A DNA stretch of 42,687 nt from a virus. The notes below the pieces were generated by a model that saw only the letters and a list, made by a program, of their open reading frames with translations, searched no databases and was not told the origin of the DNA. This document shows, piece after piece, positions 28,434-38,096 of the stretch (positions within the stretch are counted from its first letter, which is position 1; every line of letters starts with the position of its first letter). The translations under genes were made by a program, and so were the position numbers. The DNA is taken from IMG/VR virus record IMGVR_UViG_3300032282_001355, positions 1 to 42,687 of that record. One strand, 5' to 3'.

Positions 28434-31283
28434 ATGATAAAACAATTTTACGAAAAGGCTTTACCTTCGCAGGGCGTTTACTGTGTAACCGGAATCTCCA
28501 AGGACGGCAAAGTCCAAAACCGGTTTGCGCAAACGCTTGATGAACTAGAGGACATCGTTGATGCGTTGAAGGACGAGGGCAAGAACGTATTCGTTGCCAT
28601 GAGTACGTTTACTGGTTATAGCCGCAAGGCTGACTCCGCTGCCTATGCACGATCCTTTTATATTGATCTTGATGTTGATCCGGAGCATCCGAAGAAGTAC
28701 TGCACCAAGGACGAAGCACTTGATGCGCTAGCGGACTTCATTCAAATCGTAAAACTGCCCCCACCCGTGCGAGTGGATTCGGGCGGTGGTATCCATGCGT
28801 ATTGGCTATTTGATCAAGACATTCCTATCCAAGAGTGGAAGCGGTATGTCACAAAATTCAAAGCATTATGCAACGACCATATAAAGATAGATAATAATGT
28901 TACGGGTGACGCCGCAAGAGTCTTGCGCACGCCTGAGACAATAAATTACAAGAACGACCAAGAACGTCCTACCAAGTTCTTGGATGAAGACTTTGGTCAG
29001 TATAGTTTCCAGCAGTTCAAGGAGTTCTTGGGCGAGGAAGCATCCGTTGAGGAAATCCTCGCGACCATTATTCCGGACTTGCCAGCGAAGCCCGACAACT
29101 TTGAATACGTTTTCTCCGACATTGCAGTCAAGAGTTTGCAAGGCAACGGCTGTAATCAGATCAAGAATATCCTCCTAAACCAAACCACAGTCGAAGAGCC
29201 GTTGTGGAGAGCAGGACTTTCGGTTGCCATACGTTGCGTGGACGGCGATACAGCCATTCATGCTATGTCCAATAAACACCCCGAGTATTCCCAAGAAAAA
29301 ACAGAGGCTAAAGCCCGTGAAACTCTCACCGCAAAATGGTCATATGGATGCAGTAAGTTCGCTGACCTTGACCCAAACGGATGTGAAGGATGTCAATTCC
29401 GAAACAAGTTCGGAAAATCTGGACCGATCCAACTTGGACGCAAACTCAAGGAGTCCCCGACAACCGAAGCGTTTAGTGAAGAGGACGCAATTCGGGTCAT
29501 GGAGAATCCCGAAGAAGTTCCGTTATTTCCTCTCAGCCTCGCCCCCTATGTACGAGGGCCAAATGGAGGAGTTTGGTGCAAACCCAAGACTGAGTTTGAC
29601 GAAGAAGGAAACCCCATAGAGAAGCAAGCCTTCCAATTGATTGAGTACGACTTCTTTCCGCTCAAGCGTATGAAGAGTCCGACTGATGGCGAGTGTTTGT
29701 TGATGCGATATATATCGCCGACTGACCCCGTCAACGAATTTTTATTTCCGATCAAGTATGCATACAAGACGGAAGAACTTAAAAGTATATTGCCCTTCCA
29801 TAGCGTTACGTTCCAACCGGCGTTGATAAAGTACATCTCGGATTACTTGATCAAGTGGAGCGACTACCTCAAGAAACAAAAGGCGGCAGAGATTATGCGG
29901 ATGCAAATGGGATGGGGAGAGGCGTACGACTACTTCGTAACCGGGGCAGTCGAGATCAGCAAAGACGGGCTACGTCCGTCCGCCGTGTCTCCCATGATTA
30001 AAAACTTTGCAAGATTTTTCCAACCTGCCGGAGACTACGAGGTTTGGAAGAAGTCGGCTAACTCATTCGACATCCCCGGCCTTGAGGTGCATGCCTTGGG
30101 ATTGTTGGCAGGATTTGGTTCGCCCTTGATGAGTCGTACGTCCACACCGGGATGCACGATCTCCTACTTGAGTCCGGATAGCGGCGTGGGCAAGACAGGC
30201 TCCATGTACGCAGGACTCAGCGTGTTTGGGCAACCGTATTACACCAGTCTGGCAGAAGGGTCTGCGACTGATAACGCACTGACGGGACGGTACCTCGCAA
30301 TTCGCAACATCATGTTTGGCCTTGACGAAGCGTCAAACGTAGATAACGAGGTACTGTCCCGTCTGCTCCATCGTATCTCAAGTGGTCGCGCCAAGTCACG
30401 TATGCAATCGTCCGTGAACGCAGAACGCGAGATTGAGCAAGGGGCGGCTTTGATTGCTGTGATGACTACCAACCAGTCGTTGTATGACAAATTGAAACAG
30501 GTCAAGAAACGCCCGGATGGTGAGATCGCTAGAACACTTGAGTTTCAACTTGAAATGCCGGAAGTATTTATCAACAACCCAAATTTGAGCCGTGAGATTG
30601 TTGATCCGTTTAACAAGAACTACGGACATGCTGGGCCGGAGTTCATCCAGTATTGCTTTACCAAGGGTGAGGATGCGGTTCGTAAGTGCATCGCCAAATG
30701 GGCAAAGCGGTTTGCGGAAGAATACGGTGCTAACCCTGCATACCGCTTTTACGAGAATATGATTGCTTGTTGCTTTGCCGGTGGTGAGTTGGCTATTGAA
30801 GCAGGCATTGTGAAGTTGGACTTGGAACGTATCTTCAATGTCGTCATCAAGGCGATGATCGATATCAGAACCAACGTGTTCAAATTGAATAACACCGACT
30901 ACAAGCAGTTGCTGGGTCAGTTCTTCAACAACAACTACAATGGCTTCTTGACGTTGAATGACGGCAAGGTTGTGACCGAACCCCGTGGTCCGAAGATCGT
31001 CGGGCGAATTGAAATCCAAACTGGGCTTCAGTACATCAGCGTGTCCGCAATTGAGGACTTCTTGTCTGCCCCCGGCATGCAAGTAAGCGTGTCCGCTGCC
31101 GAGAAGTCTTGGCTCAAGGCAGGGCTACTGGTTCAGCAATCAGATGGCAAACTAACCAAGAAGCAACGACTGACAACAGGCTGGAAGCAAGGCACCCACC
31201 AAAATGCCGTGGCTTGCTACGTGTTCAAAACAGAACTACCGGAAGACTTTTTTGATGGCTCTCGATCCAACCAAACTGATTGA
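28434..31283 (+). CDS. PrimPol-type primase-helicase
   Basis: A 949-residue replication protein. Residues about 55-190 form an archaeo-eukaryotic primase-type domain: FYIDLDVDPE (DxD motif, near 76-85), VDSGGGIHAYWLF (motif II, near 114-126) and GDAARVLRTPE (motif III, near 158-168). Residues 300-325 hold a zinc-finger-like cluster (GCSKFADLDPNGCEGC). The C-terminal part is a helicase/ATPase resembling DUF927: Walker A SPDSGVGKTG (580-589) and Walker B IMFGLDEAS (626-634). It would prime and unwind at the fork with the family A polymerase. ATG at 28434 is preferred; a GTG three bases earlier is possible. No clear ribosome binding site is seen. Confidence 0.85.
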   Translation: MIKQFYEKALPSQGVYCVTGISKDGKVQNRFAQTLDELEDIVDALKDEGKNVFVAMSTFTGYSRKADSAAYARSFYIDLDVDPEHPKKYCTKDEALDALADFIQIVKLPPPVRVDSGGGIHAYWLFDQDIPIQEWKRYVTKFKALCNDHIKIDNNVTGDAARVLRTPETINYKNDQERPTKFLDEDFGQYSFQQFKEFLGEEASVEEILATIIPDLPAKPDNFEYVFSDIAVKSLQGNGCNQIKNILLNQTTVEEPLWRAGLSVAIRCVDGDTAIHAMSNKHPEYSQEKTEAKARETLTAKWSYGCSKFADLDPNGCEGCQFRNKFGKSGPIQLGRKLKESPTTEAFSEEDAIRVMENPEEVPLFPLSLAPYVRGPNGGVWCKPKTEFDEEGNPIEKQAFQLIEYDFFPLKRMKSPTDGECLLMRYISPTDPVNEFLFPIKYAYKTEELKSILPFHSVTFQPALIKYISDYLIKWSDYLKKQKAAEIMRMQMGWGEAYDYFVTGAVEISKDGLRPSAVSPMIKNFARFFQPAGDYEVWKKSANSFDIPGLEVHALGLLAGFGSPLMSRTSTPGCTISYLSPDSGVGKTGSMYAGLSVFGQPYYTSLAEGSATDNALTGRYLAIRNIMFGLDEASNVDNEVLSRLLHRISSGRAKSRMQSSVNAEREIEQGAALIAVMTTNQSLYDKLKQVKKRPDGEIARTLEFQLEMPEVFINNPNLSREIVDPFNKNYGHAGPEFIQYCFTKGEDAVRKCIAKWAKRFAEEYGANPAYRFYENMIACCFAGGELAIEAGIVKLDLERIFNVVIKAMIDIRTNVFKLNNTDYKQLLGQFFNNNYNGFLTLNDGKVVTEPRGPKIVGRIEIQTGLQYISVSAIEDFLSAPGMQVSVSAAEKSWLKAGLLVQQSDGKLTKKQRLTTGWKQGTHQNAVACYVFKTELPEDFFDGSRSNQTD

Positions 31284-31467
31284 ACCGGAGTACATGCTTC
31301 CGTTTGAACAGATGAACGTGGGGGATAGTTTTTTCCTGCCCACTTTACGTCCGGCTGAAATGACGTATATCATTGACACACGGGCCAAGGTTGCCGGGGT
31401 GAAGGTCAAGTGTTACCCCGCGTCCAAGGATGGACACCTTGGTATCCGTGTATGGCGAATGCGTTAG
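31255..31467 (+). CDS. Small protein at the end of the early arm
   Basis: A 70-residue protein: MALDPTKLIEPEYMLPFEQM, then VGDSFFLPTLRPAEMTYIID, ending LGIRVWRMR. The pattern resembles small phage proteins with a DNA-binding-like beta fold, but I do not recognise it. The ATG at 31255 has GGAAG upstream and overlaps the primase end by 29 bases. Its stop TAG (31465-31467) overlaps the stop of the opposite-strand giant gene. Confidence 0.6.
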   Translation: MALDPTKLIEPEYMLPFEQMNVGDSFFLPTLRPAEMTYIIDTRAKVAGVKVKCYPASKDGHLGIRVWRMR

Positions 31468-34400
31468 TCTACGTCTGCCATGTACTTGTTCAACGACGCT
31501 CGCAAGTTGGACGGCAAGTAAAGGCCGTCAACGGCTTCCATGCCACGGCGTTGCCGTTCGCGGAACGAGGCCATGACCGACCTAGAGTCAATCCGGTACG
31601 TCGGGTTGGCCATGTTGAATTTGTCTATCGACTTGAATGCATCCGTGACTGCCTCGGAATCTCCGGCAGTGATTGCAGAGTACAAGTTTGATAGCAACGC
31701 GACTCGGCGGTTACGCAGTTTGTCGGATATGACGAACGTCGCACTGATACGTTCTTGCGTGGCGGCGAGTTCTGCCGGGGCAAAGCCGAAGACCTGCATA
31801 GCCGAATTCCACGTGCTGATGTCCTTCACCATCGGCAAACCGTTTTTGTTCAACGCGCCTTCCGTCGCATACCGCACTGCCTTGAGCGGATTACGTAGCG
31901 GAGCAGGTAGCATCGACTCCAATCCACGCCACACGTCGCCATCGGCAATCTTCTCAACCGCACGTACCTGCGCTTGAACCAAACCCATCGTCGGGCCAGC
32001 AACGCGCTCAACCATGTACATCGTGAAGCCGATATCTGCTAGCCGCTTCGGATCATCACGCCAGAACATATTGTTAAAACCGGTGCGGGACGCGATGTCT
32101 ACTTGCAGCATCGAATTTAGTGGGCCGCTCTTGCCTAATTGTCCAAGGCTATCCAGCACTTCCTGCTGCAAGTCATACGGCTCGTCATCGTCTCCCATCA
32201 GTGCCGCCGCCAAGGCTTCCGCCGCGCCGAAGAGCGGCATGCCTGCAATACCGGACACCATGTATGCACCCGCATAGACACCAAGCAACTGCTTACGGGC
32301 AATGGCTCGCTCTTCCGGAGTCGCGTCCACAATGTTCATGGCACGGCCAAACGCACGAGCCAAGTTGATGTTTTGCACCAAGGCGAATGTGCGGAAGGTC
32401 AAGAGCACACGACCCAGATTAGTTTGGTACCAGCGTGACGCTGCTTCGGGAAGAACAGTACCATTGATGTTGTTGTTCAGTCGGATGGATTCTTCGGCTG
32501 CAGTGAAGAAACTTTTACCCTTCTTGCGTGCCAGCATGAACGCCGCAAGCAACGTAGTCTCGCGGTTGAGTCGTTCTGAGTTCTTGAAAGTGTAGCCCAT
32601 GGCAAACTTGATTTTGTCCATGATGCTTTCATAGCCGCTGATTTTGGCGCGTTCGGCTTGACGCAGTTCCTGCTCTGCCGCTAGACCCACCACACCGCGC
32701 TTCTTGAGGTATTCAAAAAACCGCTTGTTCTCGCCAGTCGCGGCGTTGCCAAACGTGAAGTTGCCTTGCTCATCCACGCCGCCCTTGGCAAACATCTTCA
32801 TCGATTCAAGCATTGCACCCATGGCATTCATATAACCATAGCGGGCGCCCAGTGACGGTAGCGTCATCATGGGTAGAACAGTCGTATTGATCAGCGCAGA
32901 TGAGATGTTACCCGCGATACTGTAGACGTAGTTTGCCGACGCAAGTGCATTGACCCACGGAGCGTAACTTGGGTTGTAGGCAAAGTTGAGGCGTTGTCTA
33001 ATATCTTCTACGCCATCGAACACAGCTTTGGAGCTTAGCAGCTTACGGCCTTGTAACCTATTGGGAATATTGTTTTCCCTGAGATTGATCTCATACATCT
33101 TCGCCTGCTCGGCGATCTTCTTCATGGCATTTTCAATGGGCAGTGCGTACTTCAAGTTGCCCAACTGATAGGCCATTTTCGGCATGGTGCGTTCGTATAC
33201 AGCCAGCACGTCTTGGTCAAAGCCAAGCACGCCGAATTGCATCGCGCCATCTACTTCAAAGGTTTGGCGACTGCTGAGTTCCTGCCGCAACATGTTGGAG
33301 GGCAAGTACTGCAAGAAGGTGTCATACACACCGTCAATAACTTCTTTGCGGCTTTCCTCGGGCATGTCTTTGAGGCTTTCCTCAAGACGCGAGACTATCT
33401 GACCCAAGAAACCAACCGGCGGGGCACCTTTGTCTCTAAATTCCGATGGGCGCGTAGCACGTACGATACTGCCGGGTTTAGCACGGCCTTCTTCAAGTGC
33501 CTTCTTGATCGCGAGTTCACGTGCGGCTTGGTTCGGGAAAGACTCCTTTGACTGCCGTCCGTCAGTCGTTTCGTAGTACAACCAATGCTGACCTTCACCA
33601 CGCACAAGCGGGGCGTACATCGGTAGGCGTTCTTTCTCAAAGCGTTCGCGTAAATCGCGCACCACACCCATACCAAGTTGCCCGCCGTAGGTGTTGGCGA
33701 AGATGTCAAACTTCTTGTCCGCCATATCACGGTAGTCGGCAAACACACCAGACTTTTCATCTGCGCTCAGAATAGCGTTCTGGAAGTCAGTGGGCAGCGC
33801 GTAAAACTTTTTAGCAATGTCATATTGCTTCTGTTTGTTGGGAGACAGGCTGTCCCTACCATTCGCATCGCCTTCTGCGATTATGTTCTTCACTCGTTCA
33901 CTACGCACTTCCACTTGGAACAAGTTGATGTCGTTGACCACGTCCTTGTACTGGTCATACAGTTTTGGTTGCTTGCCTACAGTACGCGTGTACTTGCTAT
34001 GTCTCTCCGACGCAGTCTTCATCAAGTCCGTTGTATATGCCGCACGGTAACCCAAGAAGCGGTCGATCACACGCACTCGCGGTATGTACTTCTCAAGCAA
34101 CTCGGTAACTTGGGGAAGCGTGTAGGTCTTGTACTGAGCGCGCCGGGTAACCTCCGGCATCGTTGACAAGGCTTGCACAACGCCATTTCCCAAGGACTGG
34201 GACCACTCGGGCAGTTTTTCATTCTGCTCAAGCATGCCGCTCAGTACCTTGTTGTACTGCGACATTTGGAATCGGGGCGAAGCATTCGGCGGGGTGATCG
34301 GAGTCGGGTCAGTGCGGACACGCTCGGCGGCTTGAACCAATATCTGCGCGATATCGTTGTTGGAGTATTGTTTCACCACCCCAATCGACCGCAACCACTT

Positions 34401-36506
34401 GCGTACTAAAGCAGCAACACGGTTGAACGCGGCACGGATGCCGGGTTCCTTGATCGGCCCTGCTTCGGCTTTGCTTGCAAGGATTTCTTCGACGGCACGG
34501 ACAACACGGTCTGGGCCTTGATAAACATTAGCCGTGCGTGGGTCGTTTAAATACGTATTGGCTGCGGCTTTGATAGCCGTGTTGTTCTGATATATATCGT
34601 CAAGCGTCTCGTCAAGTTTAGTACGGAACAACGCACGGACACCGTAGTGTCCCAACGCTTCGTGGAACAAAGTAGAGCGCACGTCAGACGGCGACGATGC
34701 CTTGTCTGCCACAATGTACAAGTCGTTACCCGCCATCAAGCCACGAGCTTCTTTGTACTTTTCGTCACGGTATGGCGCGGGCAAGTCTGTGTAAGACGGA
34801 ACAACTTTAATGTTGGGTTTGTTGGCCCATCCTTCCGTCAGTTCATTGACCGCAGTCTCAACTTCCTTGGGAGGCAAGCGAACAACTTCGGTTGCTTCGG
34901 GTGCTGCGATGCGGGGGGCAGTTTGATACGCTTCAGTAGATTGTTCACGCGCAACCGGCATGGGCACTGAGGTTGCGCCCGTTTCGGATATGATTTTAGT
35001 AGGCCAACTTGCTTCGTAATCTCGTGCGTTCGGATCAACTTGCTCCGACCAGCGAATGTCACTACGAATGATGACCGGCATGGTCTGAAAGCCAGCCTCC
35101 TTCAACGCACGGGCGCGATGCCGACCTTCGTGGCCTTGGACCTTGAGGTCACCGTTTTCTGTCGTGTAAGCATTGAGAAAAGGAACTGAGTTAAACTTGG
35201 TCCCTTCTTGCAGAAGTTTTGTAACTTCTTCCTCTTTAATCTTCATCCTTCCCGGCTTCGCCAAAGCCAAGAAGTCATCAATCGGCATCTCAATTAATTT
35301 TTCACGACTCTTGTATTCCGGAACACTCGCCTTTTCAATTACGTCCGGATTGAACGCTTCAACGGCGGAGGATTTAGGTGCAGGCTCCTCAACGGGTTCA
35401 GCAACTTGTTCCCGCAAATCAATTTGCGGCTGAACCGCAACGGGTTCTAATGCAGGTTGAACTCCTTCCGTTCCCTCATCAGTCCGTCCAAGATCGCGGC
35501 TAGGAAGCACCACTCCTGTGCGTCCAAGTTCTTCAACATCTGGTCCTTCGGTTCCGATTCGTGATACAGGCAGTTCAGTGCCTCCTGTATCTGTTCCCGT
35601 GACAGTTTGTTCAGTACCAAGTCTTGTACGCTCACCTTCGCCTCCTGCCGGGGCCACACCACCACGAACGCGGCGTCCCAAGGCAAGGTCGGTAAGCCCT
35701 TGGACAAATGCGCCGACTCCAAATCCGTAGGTTCCTTCTTCTGCGGCTCCCTCAAAAACATCTTGGTCGGGGTTGTAGATTCCCTTTTCAATGAGGTTCT
35801 GCGTAATGTTTTGTGCCGCTTCTTGTGCAAACTCTTCTCCACCAGTCGCCGCAGCCCGTTTGACATACTCCAAGAGTAGTCCTTTTTCCTTCGCGGGGAC
35901 ACGCTCCAAGATGCGATCAGCAAACCGGAAAGCCGGTATAACGTCCATCAAACCGGGGATGACACCTAGAGCCGTGGCAAGCCCCCTGTCCTCCATACCG
36001 CCTTCTTGCTCAGCCCGTTGACGTGCCTCGCCTGCACCCGACGCAACCGCTAGCCCAGCCCCTGCTACGCGCCCAGCCATACCAAGAGGGCCAAGGGCGA
36101 AAAACGGCACGGTGGACCCTAGCGCCTCACCTGCCTTGCGTCCTATAGACTGTTCGTAGCCGGGTTCGGCAGCCAGCGCCTCACGAGCTGCGCCACTTAT
36201 TTCATCAATACGGCTGCGTACGGCTTGCTCTGCTTGATCCGGCAGGATAGCGGCAGCACCCGTGGCGGCGGTTTGCAACAACCCCATTGCACCGGACGGG
36301 ATGCCCTTGAGGACTTCCAACACCTCGCCCGAAATGGTGGTCTGCGGAACAGGCGGGGCGATTTGCGCGGTGGGAGCTTGGCCCCCAAATTGTTCCATGC
36401 CCGTACCAAGCAACTGCGACCGAATAATTTGCGCAGCCTGCTCCGGTGAAACGCCATCAGGAAACTCGACGCTACGCCCACCGGGAAGCTCAACGGTATA
36501 CGGCAT
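31464..36506 (-). CDS. Giant internal virion / polyvalent protein
   Basis: A 1680-residue virion protein. The opening (VELPGGRSVEFPDGVS) is typical of large internal virion proteins of environmental podoviruses. Residues 60-190 are Gly/Ala-rich and hydrophobic, able to enter membranes. Residues about 400-482 look like a ParB/sulfiredoxin-type domain with GHEGRHRARAL (458-468). Residues 613-624 hold a zincin-like LFHEALGHYGVR. The remaining thousand residues are mostly helical, and near 1400 a NLGRVLLTFRTFALVQN stretch resembles the PLxRFG-type region of polyvalent phage proteins. It probably is ejected with the DNA and acts on the host envelope or DNA. It is the last gene of the late operon. 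Confidence 0.72.
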   Translation of the reverse strand: MPYTVELPGGRSVEFPDGVSPEQAAQIIRSQLLGTGMEQFGGQAPTAQIAPPVPQTTISGEVLEVLKGIPSGAMGLLQTAATGAAAILPDQAEQAVRSRIDEISGAAREALAAEPGYEQSIGRKAGEALGSTVPFFALGPLGMAGRVAGAGLAVASGAGEARQRAEQEGGMEDRGLATALGVIPGLMDVIPAFRFADRILERVPAKEKGLLLEYVKRAAATGGEEFAQEAAQNITQNLIEKGIYNPDQDVFEGAAEEGTYGFGVGAFVQGLTDLALGRRVRGGVAPAGGEGERTRLGTEQTVTGTDTGGTELPVSRIGTEGPDVEELGRTGVVLPSRDLGRTDEGTEGVQPALEPVAVQPQIDLREQVAEPVEEPAPKSSAVEAFNPDVIEKASVPEYKSREKLIEMPIDDFLALAKPGRMKIKEEEVTKLLQEGTKFNSVPFLNAYTTENGDLKVQGHEGRHRARALKEAGFQTMPVIIRSDIRWSEQVDPNARDYEASWPTKIISETGATSVPMPVAREQSTEAYQTAPRIAAPEATEVVRLPPKEVETAVNELTEGWANKPNIKVVPSYTDLPAPYRDEKYKEARGLMAGNDLYIVADKASSPSDVRSTLFHEALGHYGVRALFRTKLDETLDDIYQNNTAIKAAANTYLNDPRTANVYQGPDRVVRAVEEILASKAEAGPIKEPGIRAAFNRVAALVRKWLRSIGVVKQYSNNDIAQILVQAAERVRTDPTPITPPNASPRFQMSQYNKVLSGMLEQNEKLPEWSQSLGNGVVQALSTMPEVTRRAQYKTYTLPQVTELLEKYIPRVRVIDRFLGYRAAYTTDLMKTASERHSKYTRTVGKQPKLYDQYKDVVNDINLFQVEVRSERVKNIIAEGDANGRDSLSPNKQKQYDIAKKFYALPTDFQNAILSADEKSGVFADYRDMADKKFDIFANTYGGQLGMGVVRDLRERFEKERLPMYAPLVRGEGQHWLYYETTDGRQSKESFPNQAARELAIKKALEEGRAKPGSIVRATRPSEFRDKGAPPVGFLGQIVSRLEESLKDMPEESRKEVIDGVYDTFLQYLPSNMLRQELSSRQTFEVDGAMQFGVLGFDQDVLAVYERTMPKMAYQLGNLKYALPIENAMKKIAEQAKMYEINLRENNIPNRLQGRKLLSSKAVFDGVEDIRQRLNFAYNPSYAPWVNALASANYVYSIAGNISSALINTTVLPMMTLPSLGARYGYMNAMGAMLESMKMFAKGGVDEQGNFTFGNAATGENKRFFEYLKKRGVVGLAAEQELRQAERAKISGYESIMDKIKFAMGYTFKNSERLNRETTLLAAFMLARKKGKSFFTAAEESIRLNNNINGTVLPEAASRWYQTNLGRVLLTFRTFALVQNINLARAFGRAMNIVDATPEERAIARKQLLGVYAGAYMVSGIAGMPLFGAAEALAAALMGDDDEPYDLQQEVLDSLGQLGKSGPLNSMLQVDIASRTGFNNMFWRDDPKRLADIGFTMYMVERVAGPTMGLVQAQVRAVEKIADGDVWRGLESMLPAPLRNPLKAVRYATEGALNKNGLPMVKDISTWNSAMQVFGFAPAELAATQERISATFVISDKLRNRRVALLSNLYSAITAGDSEAVTDAFKSIDKFNMANPTYRIDSRSVMASFRERQRRGMEAVDGLYLPSNLRASLNKYMADVD

Positions 36507-36513
36507 GGAAGTT

Positions 36514-38091
36514 TTACCCTATCGGGATCATTTGACCAGTTTGCATATCATATCGATATTTGGTGGCTCCAGCAGCAGGCTGTTCCGTTTCACTAGAAGC
36601 TAACCCCGCGCGAGCGTCGGCTTGCTTCATCAGTGCGTCCATTTGTGACTGTATCTGCGCACGCTTCTCGGGGTCTTTTTCAGCACCCAACTGCATCTCA
36701 AGCATTGGGTATGCCGAAGTAGAAAGTATACGCTCACGCAGTTGCGTCCTAGTGATAACCCGCTGTTCTTCACGGGATTGCTGCGTGGCTTCACGCTGGG
36801 CTTCAGCAACTTCGCGGGTAGCGGCAATCCTTTCACGGTCAGCCTTGAGTTGCTCTCTAATTTTGTACAACTCCAAAGCCTCAGCACGAGCTTCTTTGTT
36901 CAAGCCCATTGCAGTCTTGTAGTCACCTTCCTTCTCCATCTCAGCCGCTTCGTTCAGCTTAATCATGGACTCGCGAAGAGCGCGTTTGTTGGCGTTTAGT
37001 TCTTTGTTAATTGCACGCATGGCTTGCGTGCCGCTCATGGCACCTTCGGACAAGGCACCCAAGAACGTAGCACCGGGGCGCGATGCCGCTGCCGCCATCT
37101 TGAACCCAATCTCAGCAAACGCTAATTGCTTGTCGCGTCCATAGTTGTCAGCGATGCGCTTCTCTTCGTCGCTCAAATACTTTTTGTATTCTTCACGAGC
37201 CGCACCAAGTCCTTCGCGCTTACGGAAGTCACGCAACTTGCTGTATTGCTCTTCGGTAATATCTTTTTCCGGTGCAGCCGCAACTGCGCTACTAGCCGCA
37301 GCAGGCTTGGCAATTTTGCGCACGGGTTCACTTTTCGGCGGGGGAGGGACTTCTTGAACCGGAGCCGGTACTTGTGGCACAGGCTCTTCTACGCCAAACC
37401 CAGCCAATTTACGCTTACGGCGTGCGGCTTCTTTCTCTTCTGCCTCCAACGCACCACCAACTGCGCTGAGACCTTCGCTAGTTTTGCGGCGAATATCATC
37501 AATCTCGGCACGGGTAATGCCCACACGCTCCATGTACTGCTCAAGCCGCGAAGCGGTATCAACGTCTTTCTTGCTCAGTGCAAGCGCATACATGCGAGCC
37601 AAATCTTCTGGACTACCTGCTTGGCCAAACTTTTGAAGCATGGCAGGATCGCGTTGACCAAGCGAACCTTCTCCGTAAATCTCGGGAATGTTCAAACCAC
37701 CATCAGCAAACGCAACAATGCCGCCCACCGTGCCACCACCCGCAAAACTCGGGTTCTCCATCGGGCCAGCGTTCATGCCTCCCAAACCTTGTTCCATCGG
37801 AGGAGCCATGCCTTGTTGAGGCATACCCTGTCCTTGCTGCGGCATACCCTGCTGAGCCAGTGCATTGATCTGATCCCGCACGGTCGGCGGGTTCTGCGGA
37901 GGCTTGACTTGCTGTTCCTTCAAACGCTGGAACTGCTTCATCATCGCGTACAAATCAACAAGCGGAGCCACGCCGTCTTGCGCCATGCTCTTTACATAGG
38001 CAATTGCTTGATCGGGCGGCATGCCCTTGGCCATTTGTTGTTGAAGCGAGGCCATCATGGCCCGACCCGTACCGCTCACTGGACCGATCAT
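36514..38091 (-). CDS. Internal virion protein, helical
   Basis: A 525-residue protein. Residues 1-50 are helical, 60-110 are Gln/Met/Gly/Pro-rich (repeats of QQGMPQQGQG type), and residues 120-135 carry GGIVAFADGG, a motif shared with neighbouring virion proteins. Residues 235-275 are a Pro/Lys linker, and 290-480 form a long charged coiled coil (ADNYGRDKQLAFAEIGFKMA, REVAEAQREATQQSREEQRV). It fits the group of internal or ejection proteins. It lies seven bases before the giant protein and five after the next. AGGG upstream of the ATG is a weak ribosome binding site. Confidence 0.65.
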   Translation of the reverse strand: MIGPVSGTGRAMMASLQQQMAKGMPPDQAIAYVKSMAQDGVAPLVDLYAMMKQFQRLKEQQVKPPQNPPTVRDQINALAQQGMPQQGQGMPQQGMAPPMEQGLGGMNAGPMENPSFAGGGTVGGIVAFADGGLNIPEIYGEGSLGQRDPAMLQKFGQAGSPEDLARMYALALSKKDVDTASRLEQYMERVGITRAEIDDIRRKTSEGLSAVGGALEAEEKEAARRKRKLAGFGVEEPVPQVPAPVQEVPPPPKSEPVRKIAKPAAASSAVAAAPEKDITEEQYSKLRDFRKREGLGAAREEYKKYLSDEEKRIADNYGRDKQLAFAEIGFKMAAAASRPGATFLGALSEGAMSGTQAMRAINKELNANKRALRESMIKLNEAAEMEKEGDYKTAMGLNKEARAEALELYKIREQLKADRERIAATREVAEAQREATQQSREEQRVITRTQLRERILSTSAYPMLEMQLGAEKDPEKRAQIQSQMDALMKQADARAGLASSETEQPAAGATKYRYDMQTGQMIPIG

Positions 38092-38096
38092 ATTGA

